DNA from: Halospina denitrificans
GTDB taxonomy: Bacteria; Pseudomonadota; Gammaproteobacteria; Pseudomonadales; Oleiphilaceae
DNA length: 64,000 bases
Assembly (NCBI RefSeq): GCF_004364635.1
Contig: NZ_SOAX01000002.1
Span: forward strand, 1 to 64,000
Direction of reading: 5' to 3'
Shown: piece by piece, positions 18,726 to 28,254 of the stretch
Layout: the number at the start of each line of letters is the position of its first letter
Numbering within the stretch: position 1 is the stretch's first letter
Notes under the pieces: generated by a model
The model's input: only the letters and a program-made list of their open reading frames with translations
Databases searched by the model: none
What the model was told of the DNA's origin: nothing
Program-made: the position numbers and the translations under genes

Positions 18726-19529
18726 TCAGAATACGTCCTTCTTGTCCTGCTCGCCCTTTTCCAACAGCTTCTGGGCGCGCTTCAGCTTCTTCTTCATGGC
18801 TTTCACGTAGTCGGTCACCTCGGAGACGGATGCCCCGTTCTCAATCAGCTTCGGCAGTCCCACGTTGAAATCCTTCTCCAGGTCTTCAACCAGCTCGGCG
18901 TCCTGCTCGATCAACGCCCCTTCTATGCCCTCGAAGAGGTTGAGATAGGTGTTGTGAATGATTTCGGTTGCTTCTTCGCTTTCATTCTCCGCGTATTCAA
19001 TCGTCACTTCATCGAGATTTGTCAAAATCCGGTCAACGGCGTCGCTGCCGGAAACCTTTCCGCTGTCGTCACCCTCGGAGGTGCCACCGTCGGCCTGATT
19101 TTTGGCGGCGAGCATAACGGCACCCATGCCCTTCCACATGGCCTGCTCCAGCGCACGCTGTTGCTTACGGACCTCGGCAGCCGCCTTGCCCTCGTCGATG
19201 GCTTCCTTGACGCCATAGATCCCCTGCCAGATGGAGGCGTAGACCGGGACGTAATTGACTTCAACCGCGGCGTGGAACTTCACGTCTTCCCACCACTCAA
19301 TCAGCTTGGCGGTATTCACAGATTCACCGCCCTTCTCGGCATAGGAATCGACCAGGCCGTCCACTTTCGCGTTGAAATCCTTAACCTCGCTGTCGTACTC
19401 ACCCAGGTGGGCCTTGAGGTCCTCGACGTGATCGCCGATTTCGCCGCTGGCCAGCGCTGTCACCGGCATTGCCGCGAAAAGCAGGACCAGAGCCATGCTG
19501 GTTAATGGAGCCGGAATCCGTGTCGTCAT
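18726..19529 (-). CDS. Unrecognised exported helical protein, first gene of Fur-box iron operon
   Basis: This 267-residue protein has a signal peptide (residues 1 to about 27, ending TALAS) and a mature part that is acidic and almost wholly helical, with long Glu/Lys-rich stretches and a C-terminal basic KKKLKRAQKL segment. I do not recognise the family. The frame is open upstream, but ATG at 19529 follows gagagg and begins the signal peptide. It is the promoter-proximal gene of an operon whose next three genes encode a complete iron-type ABC importer, 1 nt away, and a Fur-like box lies 33 nt upstream of its start. A role in periplasmic iron handling is therefore likely but unproven. Confidence 0.75.
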   Translation of the reverse strand: MTTRIPAPLTSMALVLLFAAMPVTALASGEIGDHVEDLKAHLGEYDSEVKDFNAKVDGLVDSYAEKGGESVNTAKLIEWWEDVKFHAAVEVNYVPVYASIWQGIYGVKEAIDEGKAAAEVRKQQRALEQAMWKGMGAVMLAAKNQADGGTSEGDDSGKVSGSDAVDRILTNLDEVTIEYAENESEEATEIIHNTYLNLFEGIEGALIEQDAELVEDLEKDFNVGLPKLIENGASVSEVTDYVKAMKKKLKRAQKLLEKGEQDKKDVF

Positions 19530-19561
19530 GATGCGTTCCTCTCTCAAATAAATAATGCAAA

Positions 19562-19576
19562 CAATAACGATTCTCA
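19562..19576. promoter_or_regulatory. Putative Fur box
   Basis: Read on the reverse strand, tgagaatcgttattg matches the 7-1-7 Fur consensus TGATAATnATTATCA at 10 of 14 positions, and AT-rich sequence continues on both sides. It lies 33 nt before the start of the iron-operon leader gene and about 100 nt before the divergent DUF2333 gene. Iron-dependent repression of the importer operon is the natural reading. Confidence 0.6.
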
Positions 19577-19675
19577 CGCTGTTCCGTAAAGTCCCATTTG
19601 CCCATGGACGAGCGCGTCCGGGACCGGGACAATGGCGCATTGTTGAAAGAGCTAATGCCCTGAGCGAGGTTTTCC

Positions 19676-20734
19676 ATGACGTGGCTACGACCAAGAATGA
19701 GCGGCCTGTTCCGCAGGCTGAAAACGTTCCTGCTTGGCCTGCGAATGCGCAGCGTGGTGATGACACCACTCATTGCGATCGCGTTACTGCTGGTCCTGAT
19801 GTTCGTTGTTTCACTGGTGCCATCCAGTTTTCCCGAGATTCCCTCCCAGGAAACGATCCGCTCTGAATTCGAAGCGCAGCACGACGGCGAGGCGCCTCCG
19901 GTGGGTTACCACACCACCGAAACCCTGATCCGCTCCATTGATATTGTGGTGAACAAACGCGGCGGATTCCTATCCAACGACGTAATGCCGCCGTTTGTGC
20001 TTATGGACAACATCCCGGCCTGGGAGACGGGCGCGCTGCGCCAGGCCCGGGACCTGTCACTGGCCATGCGCAATGACATCACCCGGTCCCAGTCGCAGTC
20101 CGAGGAAGACCCGGACATGGTCCAGGCGCAGGTACTGCTCAACAACGACTCCGAGAAATGGATCTTCCCGTCCGCCGAAAGCAAGTACAACGAGGCGATT
20201 TCAAGGCTCAGGAGCTACCGGGAACATCTTGTGGACACGGACTCGCGCGAGGGGGATTTCTACGCGCGCTCCGACAACCTGGTCGCCGCCCTCGAACTGA
20301 TGAGCAAGCGCCTCGGCAGCATGTCCCAGAACCTGGCGGCCAGCGTTGCCGAAGAGCGGCGCTACACCGCCCTTGCCAATGATCCCACGTCGTCATCCGC
20401 AAAAGCCCGTCCCCCGGCCGAGGTCATGAAAACACCCTGGATGCAGGTGGATAACGTCTTCTATCAGGCGCGCGGCACCACCTGGGCAATGCTGGCCTAC
20501 CTGCAGGCCTTCGAGGAGGATTTCGATCGGGTGCTGGAGGACAAGAATGCCCAGCCCAGCATGGACCAGATCATCCGTGAGCTGAAATCCACCCAGAAGT
20601 CCCTGTACAGCCCCATGGTGCTCAATGGTTATGAGTTCGGTCTGGTGCCGAACTATTCACTGGCCATGTCGTCCTACATGACCCGGGCCAATGCGGGCAT
20701 CATCGACATCATTAACCTGCTGCGGGACGGGTAA
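19676..20734 (+). CDS. DUF2333 family inner-membrane-anchored protein
   Basis: This 352-residue protein matches the DUF2333 family in overall layout. It has a basic N-terminus, a single TM (about residues 33-52), then a long soluble region with the DIVVNKRGGFLSND and DNIPAWETGALRQARD segments I associate with the family. The soluble part is mostly helical and should be periplasmic. Function is unknown across the family. It is divergent from the iron importer operon and could share control with it, but nothing in the protein indicates iron binding. Confidence 0.8.
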   Translation: MTWLRPRMSGLFRRLKTFLLGLRMRSVVMTPLIAIALLLVLMFVVSLVPSSFPEIPSQETIRSEFEAQHDGEAPPVGYHTTETLIRSIDIVVNKRGGFLSNDVMPPFVLMDNIPAWETGALRQARDLSLAMRNDITRSQSQSEEDPDMVQAQVLLNNDSEKWIFPSAESKYNEAISRLRSYREHLVDTDSREGDFYARSDNLVAALELMSKRLGSMSQNLAASVAEERRYTALANDPTSSSAKARPPAEVMKTPWMQVDNVFYQARGTTWAMLAYLQAFEEDFDRVLEDKNAQPSMDQIIRELKSTQKSLYSPMVLNGYEFGLVPNYSLAMSSYMTRANAGIIDIINLLRDG

Positions 20735-20986
20735 CCACAGGTATTGTCCTATAGCAACGCGCACGTATCTCCACAGGGACGGCAGTGTCGTCCCTATCCT
20801 GTGGTCAGCGCGCTGGTCTGAGGAAGACCGCTTGCGCCTGGGCGTCGCCCGGAATATCACAGCTCTGCGACGGTGTGCGCGAGGTGATCAACGAACTGTG
20901 GCCAGATAATGTTCTGCACCTGGCGTTCCACGACGCCGCTACGGGAACAAGCACGACCCGGCTCCCAGAGGGGATCACCACAAGCG
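20735..20986. other. Intergenic region with an imperfect hairpin
   Basis: This stretch lies between the DUF2333 gene and the end of a convergent MFS gene. A hairpin at about 20772-20805 pairs ccacagg with cctgtgg around an inner ggacg/cgtcc stem, with a bulge; it may help terminate DUF2333 transcription. A short open frame in the right half has no ribosome-binding site, and I do not regard it as a gene. Confidence 0.4.
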
Positions 20987-22210
20987 TCATGGGTTGGTGC
21001 TTCCGCTCGGTTTAAGCAGGTACGCCCCTGTGACCAGCCCGAAAAGTGGTCCAAGCGCGAGTGGCATCAGGAGCCACTGCGGCGCTGTTTCAAACCTCAT
21101 CCATTCCAGCAGCGACAGGCTCAGGATCGTAATGGCAAACCCACCTGAGTTTACGAGTGTCAACGCCGAGCCCACGACCTCGCGCGGGGCGAACTGGGCC
21201 GTCAGCGCTGAAAACTGGGGAGAATCACCCGCAACAGTAATGCCCCACACCAGCATAAACGCCGTGAAAACCGGAGTCGGTGTGTGGAGCATGAATGGCG
21301 ATACCAGACAGCAGACACCCGATACGCCAAGCTGCCCCAACGCAATGCGTTGACCGCTGAAGCGCTTTACAAAGAGACCACCCCCGGCACAGCCAACAAA
21401 ACCCACCCCAATCACGGCGAATGCCATCCATGACGAGGAGGCGCCGCTCATGCCATGGCTCGCGATCCAGACAGGAACGAAGGCCCAGAAGGCGTAAAGC
21501 TCCCACATATGGCCAAAATAGCCGCAAGCGGAAGCCCGGAAACGTCGATCCCGAAACGCCGAGAGCACGCCCCGAAAGCGCACCGGCCCGCCGCGGGTCA
21601 GCTGTGGCCCCTCAGGCACCCACCAGACAATCAATCCACCCGCCAACGCCAGCACTGACGTGCCAGCCACGGTCATCTGCCAGTCCCACTCAGCGCCAAC
21701 CGCACTCAACAGGTGCGGCGAAGCCGTCCCCAGCACGAGCGCGCCGACAAGAAACCCCAGCGCCCGACCCAGGCCACCGGCGTACCAGCCGGCAGCTATA
21801 CGCATTCCGACCGGATAGACCCCAGCCAGGGATACCCCGACCAGGAAGCGCAAGAGCAACACCAGGGCGAACGACTCGGGCACCACCAGCACTGTTGCGT
21901 TGGCTGCGGCCCCAAGTACGGCGCAGATCAGAAATACGGTGGTTGCACGGAATCGGTCGGCAATGCCGACTAAAGCGAACACCAGGGTGCCAATAATAAA
22001 ACCAAGCTGGACGGCGGTCGTGACAATCCCCTCTCCGCCGGAGGTACCCCAGAGTTCCTGCAACGAACCCATCACCGCGTTCGTGGCGAACCACAGCGAC
22101 GTCACCATCCATTGCCCCACCACAATTGCCGGCAGAATCCATATTGGACGATGGACACGATAAGGAGCCCCACCGCTGCGTGACCCGGATTCCATAGGTT
22201 TCTCAGACAT
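20987..22210 (-). CDS. MFS transporter
   Basis: This 407-residue protein has about twelve hydrophobic segments in two six-helix halves. The loop after TM2 reads GIADRFRATT, the usual MFS G-x-x-x-D-R-x-x motif A position, and a motif-B-like Arg lies in LLLRFLVGVSLAGVYPVGM. The N-terminus before TM1 is a short polar tail. The substrate cannot be told; the size and sequence suggest small organic molecule or drug transport. It stands alone between convergent DUF2333 and a long non-coding stretch. Its GC content and codon use looked similar to its neighbours. Confidence 0.85.
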   Translation of the reverse strand: MSEKPMESGSRSGGAPYRVHRPIWILPAIVVGQWMVTSLWFATNAVMGSLQELWGTSGGEGIVTTAVQLGFIIGTLVFALVGIADRFRATTVFLICAVLGAAANATVLVVPESFALVLLLRFLVGVSLAGVYPVGMRIAAGWYAGGLGRALGFLVGALVLGTASPHLLSAVGAEWDWQMTVAGTSVLALAGGLIVWWVPEGPQLTRGGPVRFRGVLSAFRDRRFRASACGYFGHMWELYAFWAFVPVWIASHGMSGASSSWMAFAVIGVGFVGCAGGGLFVKRFSGQRIALGQLGVSGVCCLVSPFMLHTPTPVFTAFMLVWGITVAGDSPQFSALTAQFAPREVVGSALTLVNSGGFAITILSLSLLEWMRFETAPQWLLMPLALGPLFGLVTGAYLLKPSGSTNP

Positions 22211-22549
22211 CGTTATTCCCGTTTCAGCGTCGCCACTGATGCAGTTTGCTCTCTATCCAACAACCGCCTGCTTCTTGAGTCAACGGGTGAACTCCGCAAA
22301 GGTCGTCCAAGCATCGGCCGTTGGGGGTCTCTGATTGCACTTACGCTAGTTCTGGTAGCGTCATAACGGACAGAAAGATAGTTCAGCTGTTACAGAAAGC
22401 GGGATAATCGGATCCGACGAGGGAAATTACTTCAGGGATCGGAACGACGATGGGATGAGTGCCGGCCAGGGCATCACAGCGGTTTTCAAACACCAGTGAT
22501 CTGGTACTGTATCTCGCTGTGGTTTTACGGCAGTTTTACCGCAGGACAT
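22211..22549. other. Long intergenic region before tRNA-Val, nothing identified
   Basis: About 340 bases upstream of the MFS gene and beyond the tRNA-Val terminator. It should contain the MFS promoter. No ORF with a plausible start, no att-like repeat of the tRNA 3' end and no long inverted repeat were found. A stretch with two similar phrases (ggttttacgg and agttttaccg) near 22520 is only a short imperfect repeat. Confidence 0.4.
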
Positions 22550-22585
22550 AAAAAAGGGGTCTCCGGAAAACCGGAAACCCCTTTT
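22550..22585 (-). terminator. Rho-independent terminator of tRNA-Val
   Basis: On the reverse strand a stem of ggggtttccgg and ccggagacccc closes a short loop and is followed by a run of T (the run of A at 22550-22555 on the forward strand). It lies 10 nt past the 3' end of the tRNA gene, the expected place for its terminator. Confidence 0.8.
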
Positions 22586-22595
22586 CTGTAGAATC

Positions 22596-22672
<77 letters not shown>

Positions 22673-22749
22673 GTCGCGATGGGTGCGTAATATAGCGAGC
22701 CGCTCGGGCTGGGTCAACCGTCACACCAATAATTGATACAGGGTATTGA

Positions 22750-24261
22750 ATGAGGCGATTCCGCAGGTTTTCCGGCATTTCCCTGACCTCCACCGAGCCA
22801 TCGCTGATGGCGAGCGTCAGCCACTGGCGGGTTCAGCTGGGATTCATTGCCGGGCCCGTTATTTTCCTGCTGATGCTGGTCCTCGGGCCGCCGGAGGGGA
22901 TGACCGCGGATGCCTGGCGTGTGTTCGCACTTACACTGCTCATGGCCACCTGGTGGGTAACCGAGGCGCTCCCCATTGCCATTACCGCCCTGCTTCCCGT
23001 GGCCCTGTTGCCGATGCTGGATGTGGTTCCCATCGACGAGGCGGCGGCGCCCTATGCCAACCCCCTGATCTTCCTGTTCCTGGGGGGGTTCATTCTCGCG
23101 GAAGGGATTCAACGCTGGAACCTGCACAAGCGTCTGGCCCTGGGCGTTCTTGCACTGGCCGGCATACGTCCGGACCGGGTGGTTGCGGGTTTCATGATCG
23201 CCACGGCGGGCCTGAGTATGTGGGTCAGCAACACGGCGACGGCGGCACTGATGCTGCCCATTGGCCTGTCGGTGCTGGCCCTCGTGGACGAGGGCGACCA
23301 GCAGCATGACCACGGCAACCTGAGCCTGGCGCTTCTGTTGGGCATTGCCATGGCGGCCAATATCGGCGGAATGGGCACCCTGATCGGCACACCGCCCAAC
23401 GCGCTGCTTGCCGGTTACCTGAGGGACAGCCACGGCATTGAGGTGAGTTTCGTGGGCTGGATGATTGTCGCCGCCCCCCTGGCGGCAATCCTTCTGGCCA
23501 GTGCCTGGTGGCTCCTGACCCGACGCGTCTACCCGCTGGGACACCAGCACATACAGGGGCTGGAAGGGTTGATTCACCGTGAGCGCGAGAGCCTCGGTGC
23601 CATCAACTATCCGCAGTTCATGGTCAGCCTGGTTTTCGGATTGGTGGCCCTGGCCTGGCTGACTCGCCCCCTGCTGGACGCCGCGATCGGCGGCATACAG
23701 CTGACAGACGCGGGCATTGCGATTACCGGCGCCCTGCTGCTCTTCGTGATCCCGTCACACTGGCGCAACCTGGAGTTCCTGATGTCCTGGGAGCAGGCGA
23801 GAAATCTGCCCTGGGGTGTGCTGATCCTGGTCGGTGGTGGGCTGAGCCTGGGAACAGCCATCGAATCCAGCGGTCTTGCAGAGGCCGCCGCAGCACTGCT
23901 TGAGGGGCTGGCAAACCTGCCCCTCTGGCTGCTTATGGGAGCTGTCACAACGCTGATCATGCTGCTCAGCCACGTGACCAGCAACACGGCCACAGCGGCC
24001 ACCATGCTGCCCCTGACGGCCTCCTTTGCCCTTGCCCAGAACCTGCCACTGGTTTATATGGCGATCCCGGTGGCCATGGGCGCCTCCTGCGCCTTCATGC
24101 TCCCGGTGGCCACACCGCCCAACGCGATCATCTTCAGCAGTGAACGCCTGAGCGTGATGCAGATGGCCAGAGCCGGGGCCGTGGTCAGCCTGGTCGCGAT
24201 CGTGCTGATCAGCCTCTGGGTTTTCCTGGTGGCAGCGCCCTTCCTCAGCCCCCGGGGCTGA
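22750..24261 (+). CDS. SLC13/DASS family sodium:dicarboxylate or sulfate symporter
   Basis: This 503-residue protein of about eleven to twelve hydrophobic helices carries the two duplicated DASS motifs: SNTATAALMLPI (about residues 159-170), and in the second half SNTATAATMLPLTAS; these SNT signatures bind sodium and substrate. GMGTLIGTPPNALL and the later PVATPPNAI are the matching TPPN loops. Family members import succinate, malate, citrate or sulfate with sodium. The start is uncertain: ATG at 22750 and at 22807 are both possible. It is monocistronic, upstream of a convergent epimerase gene. Confidence 0.9.
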   Translation: MRRFRRFSGISLTSTEPSLMASVSHWRVQLGFIAGPVIFLLMLVLGPPEGMTADAWRVFALTLLMATWWVTEALPIAITALLPVALLPMLDVVPIDEAAAPYANPLIFLFLGGFILAEGIQRWNLHKRLALGVLALAGIRPDRVVAGFMIATAGLSMWVSNTATAALMLPIGLSVLALVDEGDQQHDHGNLSLALLLGIAMAANIGGMGTLIGTPPNALLAGYLRDSHGIEVSFVGWMIVAAPLAAILLASAWWLLTRRVYPLGHQHIQGLEGLIHRERESLGAINYPQFMVSLVFGLVALAWLTRPLLDAAIGGIQLTDAGIAITGALLLFVIPSHWRNLEFLMSWEQARNLPWGVLILVGGGLSLGTAIESSGLAEAAAALLEGLANLPLWLLMGAVTTLIMLLSHVTSNTATAATMLPLTASFALAQNLPLVYMAIPVAMGASCAFMLPVATPPNAIIFSSERLSVMQMARAGAVVSLVAIVLISLWVFLVAAPFLSPRG

Positions 24262-24263
24262 GA

Positions 24264-25277
24264 TCAGACGCCGTAGAAGTTCCGGTACCAGTCCACGAAG
24301 CGCTTGATGCCCGTCTCCACGGGCGTCTCCGGACGGTAGCCCACATCGTCGATCAGGTCCTGGACGTCGGCATAGGTGGCCGGCACGTCCCCGGGCTGCA
24401 TGGGCAGGTAGTTCTTTTCCGCCTTGCGCCCCAGGCACTCTTCCAGCACCTCAATGAAGCGCGAGAGCTCCACGGGATTGTTACTGCCGATGTTGTACAG
24501 CCGGTATGGCGCATTGCTGGTACCGGAATCCGGGGTGACGCCGGTCCATTCCGGATTCGGCGTTGCCACGTTGTCCAGGGTCCGAACCACGCCCTCGACA
24601 ATGTCATCAATGTAGGTGAAATCCCGCTTGTGGTGGCCGTGATTGAATACATCAATCGGCTCGCCCTCGAGAATCCGCTTGGTAAAGATAAACAGCGCCA
24701 TGTCCGGACGGCCCCAGGGACCATAGACGGTAAAGAACCGCAGCCCGGTCGTGGGCAGCCGGTACAGGTGGCTGTAGGTATGGGCCATCAGCTCATTGGC
24801 CTTCTTTGAAGCCGCGTAGAGACTGAGGGGGTGATCCACGTTGTCGTGAACCGAGAACGGCATGGTCTCGTTGCCGCCGTAGACCGAACTGCTGGAGGCG
24901 TAGACCAGGTGCTCAACCCCGTTGTGCCGGCATCCCTCAAGGATGTTGATGAAACCAACCAGGTTGGCGTCCACGTAGGCATGGGGGTTCTCAATGGAGT
25001 AGCGAACGCCGGCCTGCGCCGCCAGATGGACGACGCGTGCCGGTGCGAACTCGCGGAAGGTTTCCGCCATTTTCTCACGGTCGGCGATGTCCTCGCGGAC
25101 CTCGGTAAACCCATCCCTGGCGGTCAGTCGGGCAAGTCTTGCCTCCTTGAGGGAGACGTCGTAATAGTCGTTGACGTTGTCGACGCCAATGACCTCATCG
25201 CCCCGGTCCAGAAGCTGGTGAGCCACATGGGACCCGATGAACCCGGCTGTTCCCGTTACCAGTATCCTCAACTGCAT
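24264..25277 (-). CDS. NAD-dependent epimerase, probably UDP-glucuronate 4-epimerase
   Basis: This 337-residue extended SDR enzyme has the nucleotide motif GTAGFIG (residues 8-14) and a YAASKK active site, the Tyr-x-x-x-Lys catalytic pair. The segments [30 protein letters not shown] and [14 protein letters not shown] are characteristic of the UDP-glucuronic acid 4-epimerase (LspL/CapI) subgroup, giving UDP-galacturonate for surface polysaccharide. Together with ugd at 45.7 kb it would make a UDP-glucose to UDP-GlcA to UDP-GalA route. It is convergent with the DASS gene and lies 12 nt downstream of the barrel protein gene. Confidence 0.85.
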   Translation of the reverse strand: MQLRILVTGTAGFIGSHVAHQLLDRGDEVIGVDNVNDYYDVSLKEARLARLTARDGFTEVREDIADREKMAETFREFAPARVVHLAAQAGVRYSIENPHAYVDANLVGFINILEGCRHNGVEHLVYASSSSVYGGNETMPFSVHDNVDHPLSLYAASKKANELMAHTYSHLYRLPTTGLRFFTVYGPWGRPDMALFIFTKRILEGEPIDVFNHGHHKRDFTYIDDIVEGVVRTLDNVATPNPEWTGVTPDSGTSNAPYRLYNIGSNNPVELSRFIEVLEECLGRKAEKNYLPMQPGDVPATYADVQDLIDDVGYRPETPVETGIKRFVDWYRNFYGV

Positions 25278-25289
25278 TCTCCCTGTTGA

Positions 25290-26030
25290 TTAAAAGCCGA
25301 TGCCGACGCGCACGAAGGGGCCACCCAGGTCGGTATCGACGTTGAGGTTATTGGAATCCACATCCATCGACAGCTCGCGATAGCCGCCTTCCACATAGAC
25401 CGGATCAACGCTGTACTTGAGGTAGGCCTCAATATCGCGGGCGGAATCGCCGTCATAGGACACGTAATTGATCTCGGCGCCGGCACCCAGTCCGGTCAGC
25501 GGTAGGTCCACGTCGCCCCGGGCATGAAGCATGGGCAGGAATTCGTCGATTTTGACGGACTCCGCCTGGCCCGTAGTCTGTCCTTCGATGTCGAACTGAC
25601 CGTCAAAATGCTTGACGTTGAAGCCGAGGTCGAGGGTTACGATCGGCACCGGTGCGGTGTAGAAGATGGTGTAGTCATAGTGGGTGAGATCAATGCGGCT
25701 ATCCACATCTTCCGCATAGGTGGAATCCCGAAACTGAGTAGTCACCGTCCCCTGCCCTTTATGCTCAATGTCGTTATAGCGCAGCCGCAGGTTCGGGATT
25801 ACCGGTACCGGATGCGCAAAGCGCACCGCAAAGCCCGTATGGGACTCGTCGTCATAGCCCAGATCATCCTCGACATCAATCTCGTTGCCACCGGATTGGA
25901 CCGTGCCCGTGGGACCGGCCTGCCAGGAGTTGGCCGTAACATCCACATCAATCAGCGGTATCACCGCATGAGCCGTACTGGCACCAGCCAGGAGCAACAT
26001 CCCCGCCGCCGCTGTCATTGTTCTTTTCAT
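25290..26030 (-). CDS. Outer membrane beta-barrel protein (TIGR04219-like)
   Basis: This 246-residue protein has a signal peptide (cleavage near STAHA) and a mature part of alternating beta strands ending in Phe (VRVGIGF), the usual C-terminal signature of an outer membrane barrel. The opening segment IPLIDVDVTANSWQ and the NLRLRYNDIEH strand resemble the small TIGR04219-type barrel family, whose function is unknown. The start at 26030 begins a normal basic-hydrophobic signal. It is upstream of the epimerase gene, which may be coincidence. Confidence 0.78.
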   Translation of the reverse strand: MKRTMTAAAGMLLLAGASTAHAVIPLIDVDVTANSWQAGPTGTVQSGGNEIDVEDDLGYDDESHTGFAVRFAHPVPVIPNLRLRYNDIEHKGQGTVTTQFRDSTYAEDVDSRIDLTHYDYTIFYTAPVPIVTLDLGFNVKHFDGQFDIEGQTTGQAESVKIDEFLPMLHARGDVDLPLTGLGAGAEINYVSYDGDSARDIEAYLKYSVDPVYVEGGYRELSMDVDSNNLNVDTDLGGPFVRVGIGF

Positions 26031-26081
26031 AGATCCTCCCCTTTTGGGTTTTGAAGTAACTCCTACAGTATCGACCCGGAT

Positions 26082-26801
26082 TCACAAGCTTTCAAAGTCA
26101 ATTCCGAGCCGGCGGCCAACTTCCTCGTACGTTTCAATCACATCGCCCAGATCCTGGCGGAACCGATCCTTATCCATCTTGCGTCTTGTTTCCCGGTCCC
26201 AGATCCGGCAGCCATCCGGCGTGAACTCGTCACCGAGCACAACACGGCCATCGGCGCGCCCGAATTCCAGCTTGTAATCCACAAGCAGCATATCCGCGTC
26301 GAGGAAGAGCTGTTTGAGAACACGATTGACCTGGTAGGTTCGTTCCTTCATTTCGTGAAGTTCTTCAGCGCCCGCCCAGCCGAAGGTCTCCGCGAGGGAC
26401 TCGTTAATCATCGGATCGTGGAGCTGATCGTCCTTGAGGAAGAGTTCATAGGTCGGCGGGTTCAGGTCCTGGCCTTCCTGAACGCCCAGGCGACGGCACA
26501 GGCTGCCTGCTGAGATATTCCGGACGACGCATTCGACCGGCATCATGTCGAGGTTGCGCACCAGGGACTGATTGGGGGCGAGCACACGCTCGAAATGGGT
26601 GGGAATGCCCGCCTGTTCGAGCTTCTCCATGATGAAGGCATTAAAGAGGTTGTTCACGCGGCCCTTGCGACTGAGCTGCTTGACCTTCTGCCCGTCGAAG
26701 GCGGACGTGTCATCCCGGAACTCCAGAACAAAATAATCCGGGTCTTCCGTCCTGAAGACGGATTTGGCCTTACCCGCGTAGAGCTCGTCACCTTTCTGCA
26801 T
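26082..26801 (-). CDS. purC: Phosphoribosylaminoimidazole-succinocarboxamide synthase
   Basis: This 239-residue enzyme joins aspartate to CAIR in purine synthesis (SAICAR synthase). The N-terminus [16 protein letters not shown] aligns with E. coli PurC, with the Lys-rich ATP-binding region. [23 protein letters not shown] and the [12 protein letters not shown] segment are classic PurC signatures. The frame is open for 43 codons more, but ATG at 26801 gives the family's normal start and size. In E. coli, dapA-bamC-purC are adjacent; here a forward-strand DUF4010 gene lies between bamC and purC. Confidence 0.95.
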   Translation of the reverse strand: MQKGDELYAGKAKSVFRTEDPDYFVLEFRDDTSAFDGQKVKQLSRKGRVNNLFNAFIMEKLEQAGIPTHFERVLAPNQSLVRNLDMMPVECVVRNISAGSLCRRLGVQEGQDLNPPTYELFLKDDQLHDPMINESLAETFGWAGAEELHEMKERTYQVNRVLKQLFLDADMLLVDYKLEFGRADGRVVLGDEFTPDGCRIWDRETRRKMDKDRFRQDLGDVIETYEEVGRRLGIDFESL

Positions 26802-26971
26802 TACCATCTCCGCTGCCTGTTCATACGGGCTCCGTCCGGACGCCCCAGCGTGGCGCATGATAGCCGATGGCGCCAGCTCTACGCCACCACGGCGGGCCAC
26901 CATCACACACAGTGCGTGCGGGGCACTCACCGCCTATACTGTTCGCGAAACCTCATGGACCATCGGGGACT

Positions 26972-28252
26972 ATGGAAGACCTTTTCGAGCAGTTTATCAC
27001 GACCAACCGGGATGCCCTTCATCTGATTGTGGCGCTTCTTCTGGGCACGCTCATCGGCATCCAGCGGGGCTGGCAGGCACGAGACCGGGGCCCCGGGGAA
27101 CGCGTTGCCGGTATCCGTACCCATGCCCTGACAGCGCTCCTGGGTGGCGTAGGGGCTCTGCTCTCCCGGGAGCTGAGTGCGAGCATCTTCCCCGTTCTAC
27201 TGGTGGCCCTGATGCTACTCAATCTCACGGCCTACTGGATACGCGCCCCTTCGACCGGGGACTACAGCATTACCGGGATTATCGGCCTTACCCTGACGTT
27301 CTGCTTTGGCGGTATGGCGGTAGGCGTGGACGTGACCCTGGCCACGGCACTGGCCGTGATCACGGCCCTGATCCTGGACAACAAGGAAGAGATCCACGGC
27401 CTGCTCAACAAGCTCCAGGCCAACGAACTGGATGCCGGCTTTAAGCTGCTGCTGATCACCGTCGTGGTGTTGCCACTTCTTCCCAATCGCGCCATGGGTC
27501 CTGGCGGTGTGCTGAACCCCTACGAGATCTGGTGGCTGGTGGTGCTGATCGCCTCCATATCCTTCGTGGGCTACTTCGCGATACGCATGGGCGGCCCCGG
27601 CAAGGGCATTCTGTTCACGAGCCTCTTTGCCGGCCTGAGCTCCTCCACAGCCCTGACGCTCCACTTCTCCCGCCAGGCACGGCAAACCCCGGTGCTTTCG
27701 CCCCAGCTTGCCGCCGGCATCCTGATCGCGTGCGGCACCATGTTCCCGCGCATCCTGATCTACTGCGGCATCATCAACCCGGCGCTGCTCCCAAGCCTCG
27801 TGGTGCCGGTCATCGCCATGGCACTCATGCTCTACGTGCCAGCGGGGCTGATCTGGCACCGTAACCGCGAAAGCCTGCAAGTGGATCAACCAATGCTCAA
27901 CCGCAACCCCCTGGACCTTAAACCGGCGCTGTTTTTCGGGGTTGTACTGACGCTGATCCTGCTGGTGGGCCACTGGCTGAGTGATTGGTTTGGGGATGCG
28001 GGCATCTACATGCTGGCGGCCACTTCCGGCATTGCGGACGTGGACGCCATCACCCTGTCGCTCACCCGCATGTCCGAATCCGCCATCACAACTCACACGG
28101 CGGTCATCGGGATCGTCATCGCCTCCTCGGTCAATAACCTGGTCAAGGCGACCATGGCCTGGTTCATAGGCCCGCAGGCCCTGGGAAGACGGGTTGGCGT
28201 TCCCATGGGCCTGTCCCTGCTGGTGGGCCTGGGCGCGGGCTGGATGATCTGA
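26972..28252 (+). CDS. MgtC/SapB-DUF4010 integral membrane protein
   Basis: This 426-residue protein begins with an MgtC-like half: residues about 15-140 contain the family's LLLGTLIGIQRGWQ and RVAGIRTHALTALLG segments, where the Arg and Gly residues are conserved. The second half (about 180-426) has further hydrophobic helices of the DUF4010 type. About ten to twelve TM segments in all. Unlike true MgtC (virulence, Mg-limitation), DUF4010 fusions have no assigned job. The frame is open upstream to 26867, but ATG at 26972 is chosen since it starts just before the first helix. It lies between divergent purC and convergent bamC. Confidence 0.82.
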   Translation: MEDLFEQFITTNRDALHLIVALLLGTLIGIQRGWQARDRGPGERVAGIRTHALTALLGGVGALLSRELSASIFPVLLVALMLLNLTAYWIRAPSTGDYSITGIIGLTLTFCFGGMAVGVDVTLATALAVITALILDNKEEIHGLLNKLQANELDAGFKLLLITVVVLPLLPNRAMGPGGVLNPYEIWWLVVLIASISFVGYFAIRMGGPGKGILFTSLFAGLSSSTALTLHFSRQARQTPVLSPQLAAGILIACGTMFPRILIYCGIINPALLPSLVVPVIAMALMLYVPAGLIWHRNRESLQVDQPMLNRNPLDLKPALFFGVVLTLILLVGHWLSDWFGDAGIYMLAATSGIADVDAITLSLTRMSESAITTHTAVIGIVIASSVNNLVKATMAWFIGPQALGRRVGVPMGLSLLVGLGAGWMI

Positions 28253-28254
28253 GC

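Noticed and set aside
20785-21015. Short open frame after the DUF2333 gene
   Set aside because: No ribosome-binding site, no recognised similarity, and it runs into the MFS gene end. A decayed gene fragment cannot be excluded.
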